Both the position numbers and the translations under genes were made by a program. The notes under the pieces were generated by a model. The model ran no database searches. It worked only from the letters and a program-made list of their open reading frames with translations, and had not been told where the DNA came from. 64,000 nt of DNA, taken from Acanthopleura granulata (Eukaryota; Mollusca; Polyplacophora; Chitonida; Chitonidae). Within the stretch, counting starts at the first letter, position 1; every line of letters starts with the position of its first letter. Of the stretch, positions 60,401 to 64,000 are shown in pieces. Location: contig JABBOT010000004.1 of the NCBI GenBank assembly GCA_016165875.1, positions 15,315,672 through 15,379,671 on the forward strand, written 5' to 3'.

Positions 60401-60753
60401 CTTATGCCTGACAGGTCTCGGATATTAAAGTTTATAAACTCTTCAGCATTCTTGACATTAAACACCAGTCCAGTTAATGAATGAATATTTTGTTACCTGT
60501 TCTAGCTCCTTATCCTACGTTACCAGGAAGCAGTGCTACCCTTGGCGGTTACCCCTATGGCTATGGCTACCCCCAAGGTGTAGCTGTTCCCCCAGCGTAC
60601 CTGCCGACAGCCCCGATTGGCTACCCTGTACAGCCTGCAGGGTACCCCCCAAGTGCTGCTCAGCCTGGCATAGAACCAACAGCCCCGCCTGCAATGAATG
60701 AACCACCACCTCCTTATCCTGGGGTGGAGTCTACACCATTGAAAGGATCCTAA
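57456..60753 (+). CDS. Single-pass membrane protein, CUB-like ectodomain and PPxY tail
   Basis: Five exons join in frame: 57456-57531, 57932-58179, 59114-59249, 59597-59839 and 60506-60753. All introns are GT-AG, and the sum is 951 nt (316 residues plus stop). Residues 1-23 (ACVFVLLCLQFVNG) are a signal peptide. Residues about 26-153 form one domain with four cysteines (KCHGQYH, YSCALVF, HDCEVKF, YSCSNAP) and beta-rich spacing like a CUB domain; this identification is tentative. A serine-rich stalk and a membrane helix (about 170-193, VIGVIVVVIVAAFTIIVV) follow. The tail is rich in P, Y, G and A (GGYPYGYGYPQG) and holds EPPPPYPG, a PPxY motif that binds WW domains such as those of NEDD4-type ubiquitin ligases. 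Likely a plasma-membrane or endosomal adaptor or receptor; the ligand is unknown. Confidence 0.8.
58562..58740 (+). mobile_element. SINE in intron 2 of the CUB-like gene, diverged
   Basis: The head 'gtcacaagttccagtccagc' resembles a tRNA box B. The body 'cataatgctggcagtcattgtatg', 'tgttcttgagtgtggtg' and 'taaaacaccaatcaaataaat' shows the tail order of the family. It lies between exons 2 and 3. Confidence 0.65.
60270..60475 (+). mobile_element. SINE relic in intron 4 of the CUB-like gene
   Basis: The tRNA-like 'ggtggggtgtttgagtccag', 'ggtttctccacccttatgcctgac' and 'cttgacattaaacaccag' follow the SINE order but are strongly diverged. It ends about 30 bases before the last exon. Confidence 0.4.
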
Positions 60754-61865
60754 AAGCAGGGGGAGGTAATCAGGACAGAAAATGTTAAGGACAATGGACA
60801 AGCTATTACAAGGTACCTTGAAATTAAATTCTGACCATATGACACATTTACAAGAGTTTCTTTCAGCGAAATGGATAACCCATCCTTGTAAAAGTTATTT
60901 TCTGTGTACAACTGAAGAAACTGACTTCATGCTAGAGGGAGAGCTTTTTTTTCCCAGCTTAACAGGTGTTAGGCTCTGTGTTCCAGCTGGGATACAATAT
61001 GACATATTGTATTCCAGCTTCCAGCTACCCATGTTTAAAGTCAAGGTCTATATAAATGAAAGTTTTAAATTTCATTAAGGTTGGAAATGCTTTTTTTCCT
61101 GTTGTATATACTCATCCTTACAGATTTACATTTATAAGGGTTTCTGTTCTGCAGGCATTCATGTGACTCCTATATTTCCTTAAGTTCTTATATTGTTTCA
61201 TTCTCCCAGATATCTTCTATTAGGTCCCAAGCCTCCTACATGTGCTGATGTGTTGCATACAAAGCATAACTGACACTTAGGGATTTATTTGGGCTACACT
61301 TGTCATTCTTTTGAATGACTTCACTTTGCCTTCACTTTGGATCTTTTCAAATTTACAAATCTTATGTTTCTACCATGAAAAACAAAGTCAAACAGGGTAG
61401 CACAAACTGAGGGCCTGCAGCAATGCGCTCAGTAGGAATACCAGTGGAAACTGTATCTGAAAATACCTTTACTTATTTTTTAAATTAAAGTAAACTAAAT
61501 CAAACTCAGTGAGATATTTTGATTGTATAATGACCATTTAGGTACTCCATGTCAACAGTGATGTCAGTGTGGCTTTTTATCTGATCCTGAAACAGGTCTT
61601 TAGTGTCAGCTTTTTTTTTCATGCACAGATTAGGGACACATTAAAAGGAGAACAGTTAAGAAAACTTTTACCATGAAGATTGAACATAAAGGTTAAAGAA
61701 ATTGTGTTACATCACAGGTGATGTGCATTATTAATATGGTCCATTAATTCCACTGCACAATACAAACAATTGACTACTTTCAGCTCAGTGCTAAACTTAG
61801 ATTTGATAGCAAGACTGCATGTGCTAAAGAGCCCATCTCTCGGCAATCCATGAATGCAAACTTCT
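60754..61865. other. Downstream flank of the CUB-like gene, possible 3' UTR
   Basis: AT-rich with no further coding exon recognised. ATTAAA at 60823-60828 is the nearest polyadenylation-like hexamer; later AAATTAAAG/AAATAAAA sites also exist. Confidence 0.3.
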
Positions 61866-61869
61866 GTTC

Positions 61870-62520
61870 ATAACGAAAGTAAAATAAAATGAAGTATTTA
61901 ATTATCATAGTGCATCTTCTAAGTTAAGTTTGCCAAAAATGTTGGGCATTAAGTATTTTTTTCTTACAGCTACTACAACAGTGGGAACTGACACTTCACC
62001 CTGATGTTGACTAACATGAAACATAGCCATTCTGTGAGGGTTGGGTGTTCCAAGTGTGGAACACTCTTGTCACCTGAGACTGTAATAAACTGTTAGGTTT
62101 GTGTTTGAAACTCAAGTATATATGTAAATTTATAAAATGAAATGATTAATAAACTGACTTAGGCCACAGCATAATGGTCTAAAAATGCATTGCAGTGATG
62201 TTCACATATGTATTTGTTATAAGTAAAACATGTAACATTAAAACAGTGTCATTTCCCTCTGTTTTTACATGTTATATTGACTGTCACAGCTTATAGACAG
62301 CTGATATATCCTAGCTCTCTGATTGGTCACCTCTCATTAGCTTAAAAGCACTGGCGCCTCCAGATCCCCAGCCGGCAGCAGCATACTCCACACCTCAAAG
62401 GAAAATAATTCAGCAACAAAGTCATAAAAATTAAAACAGGATTTTGCATTCAAGAGAGAATTTGGAGAGAATCTTTTTAATGATCAGCTCATCAGTTATG
62501 AGCTGTCTTTTACTTTAAAG
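61870..62520 (+). repeat. Dispersed TIR repeat, copy D (uninterrupted)
   Basis: The left end is near 'cgaaagtaaaataaaatga' and the right end is 'tatgagctgtcttttactttaaag' at 62497-62520. Internal blocks match copy C in order ('agttaagtttgccaaa', 'gggaactgacacttcac', 'acactcttgtcacctgagactg', 'ctctgattggtcacct', 'agatccccagccggcagcag'). It lacks the 584-base hairpin-ended insertion. Confidence 0.75.
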
Positions 62521-62524
62521 GAAA

Positions 62525-64000
62525 AGACCGCAGAAGTATAACGTGAATTGTAGTGAAAAGAGTATGGTTTGAAGATTTAAACAACCCCATCAAATGATTG
62601 TTTAGACATTCCCTCAAAAAGATATACTTCATTGCCTTAAGCTCACATAGCTGACAGAACGACATTTTACCGATCCAATGCTGGCTGACTGACGTGAATC
62701 GGACTGTTTGCTCTGTATTGGCCAATTGTCAATTCAGGTTCCATCTCATCTGTAGTTGAGGCGCTGTGTTTTACAGTCAAAATCTGCACACCGTGGCATC
62801 TTGCCAGCTCTTTGTTCTTATCTTTGCTTTTACAAAACAAGGAGCAGCTGAATTTGCATTCATATATGAGTAACATCATGTACATTCAAAAGATAGAATG
62901 GTAATGATTTAAGTCATTCATGTCATATCCACTTATTGGGCTTTTCATAATCCTGAGTCCTGATTGATCAAAATTATTTTCACAGTTACGTCCCCTTTTA
63001 CATGGAGGTATTTGTGATTGAGTGTGTGTTATGACCTTCCTTAAAATTTGTTTTAAAAAAATCTTCAGTGGTCGTTTTTACATCTTTAAACCATACTCTT
63101 TTACCAGAAATTCCCCAATACTTCCCCGGTCTTCTTCTCTGCAGTCATGAATTTTGTACCACATAGGCAGGGCACCAACACTGAACCATCCTTATTATCT
63201 TTTTGTGCTTTATATGTAGCTATAACCTGAACCTGTACATGGAAGTACCTTTTGAGATACCACACATACCACAACATTTACCTTAGTACATCATTTCTGA
63301 TACACACGAGGCTTTGTAATGTATGGAAATCAGTATGCACACAGCACATCAGTGATGAAACATCCTCTTTTTGTAAGTACAGGTGAACTGAAAATCTTCA
63401 GCCATATGTGCTTTATAAAATACAGTTTTTTTCAGATAGTTTTTATGTGGTTTTTTAGTGATTATGAGTTCATTTTACAACTTTCTTTCCATTGAAGTTA
63501 TTTTTTTAGGGTTTCAAACTTCTTAAACTGGTATTAAAATAACGTTAACTGCCATAAAGCATATTGTCTTGTAAAACCAAGCACAGCGTGGATTGTTTCC
63601 TTATGGTACTTGAAGATCAAACATTCTGCATGTTTAAATTACCACACAGCATGGAAAACTCTTTAAGTTTTATTCTCATTTGCTTTTATTTTGCAGAGAA
63701 TTTTTCGTATATTTTGCCTAATTTAGTCCTATAGTTTTTCCTATATTTTCTTACTTAACACACTTGAAGGCCTGTACTCTGCTCCTCCCTGATTATAATT
63801 TGAACTACACAACAATAATGTTAAGAAGTGGAAATTTTGGAAATAAGCTACATGTATAGTGCATGTATCATGTGACCATGGTGCCTCAATTTCTTCATCC
63901 ACAACAGTACTTTAAAAGAAAAGAACACATTTATACAACCTACATCTTAAATGAAAGAGCTATACAAACTGTGTGGAATACTATTTTTTTACATTTTTCA
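62525..64000. other. Right end of the window, no supported gene
   Basis: AT-rich sequence without a convincing coding frame on either strand. Confidence 0.35.

Overview
This is a eukaryotic window from a marine invertebrate, most likely a lophotrochozoan such as a mollusc or a close relative. The evidence is split genes with GT-AG introns, AT-rich intergenic DNA, tRNA-headed SINEs with a 'gcgtaaaacaccaa' + (aaat)n tail of the kind common in molluscs, and a dense load of decayed LINE, Harbinger, Tc1, pogo-like and Polinton elements. No rRNA, stand-alone tRNA, CRISPR array or prokaryotic operon is visible. Layout. 0.6-8.1 kb is a broken two-gene Harbinger-type transposon. Its Myb-like accessory gene is interrupted by a 5.3 kb I-group LINE that landed exactly on a 3' splice site and duplicated it. 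8.15-9.35 kb is a satellite with an 86-bp higher-order unit. 10.9-11.2 kb holds an SGNH-hydrolase-like relic and 11.27-11.36 kb a 21-bp array. 13.97-16.28 kb (minus) is a decayed multi-copy transposase-like gene and 19.35-19.86 kb a pogo/jerky-type transposase relic. 23.1-33.3 kb is the main host gene: seven exons in perfect phase encode a 1242-residue single-pass receptor with two tandem Venus-flytrap (class C GPCR type) ligand domains and no seven-helix or catalytic domain. Intron 1 carries a full SINE and intron 6 an internally deleted Tc1 element. 33.3-42.3 kb is repeat-rich intergenic DNA. 42.4-47.4 kb is a Polinton (adintovirus-like) remnant with capsid and protease relics on plus and a protein-primed PolB relic on minus. 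The middle of PolB is replaced by two spliced exons of a plexin. 47.5-57 kb is mostly intergenic, with a GC-rich E-box repeat, a 40-bp inverted repeat, a 190-bp tandem array and a dispersed TIR repeat that carries a hairpin-ended insertion. 57.5-60.8 kb is the second intact host gene: five exons for a 316-residue type I membrane protein with a CUB-like ectodomain and a proline/tyrosine-rich PPxY tail. The last 3 kb holds a further copy of the TIR repeat, which lacks the insertion. The two intact host genes are both secretory-pathway, single-pass receptors on plus; nothing in the sequence shows that they act together. The strongest candidate for something undescribed is the tandem Venus-flytrap receptor. 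Next are the plexin piece inside the Polinton polymerase and the splice-site-targeted LINE. Family names rest on motif recognition from memory; no database search was run.
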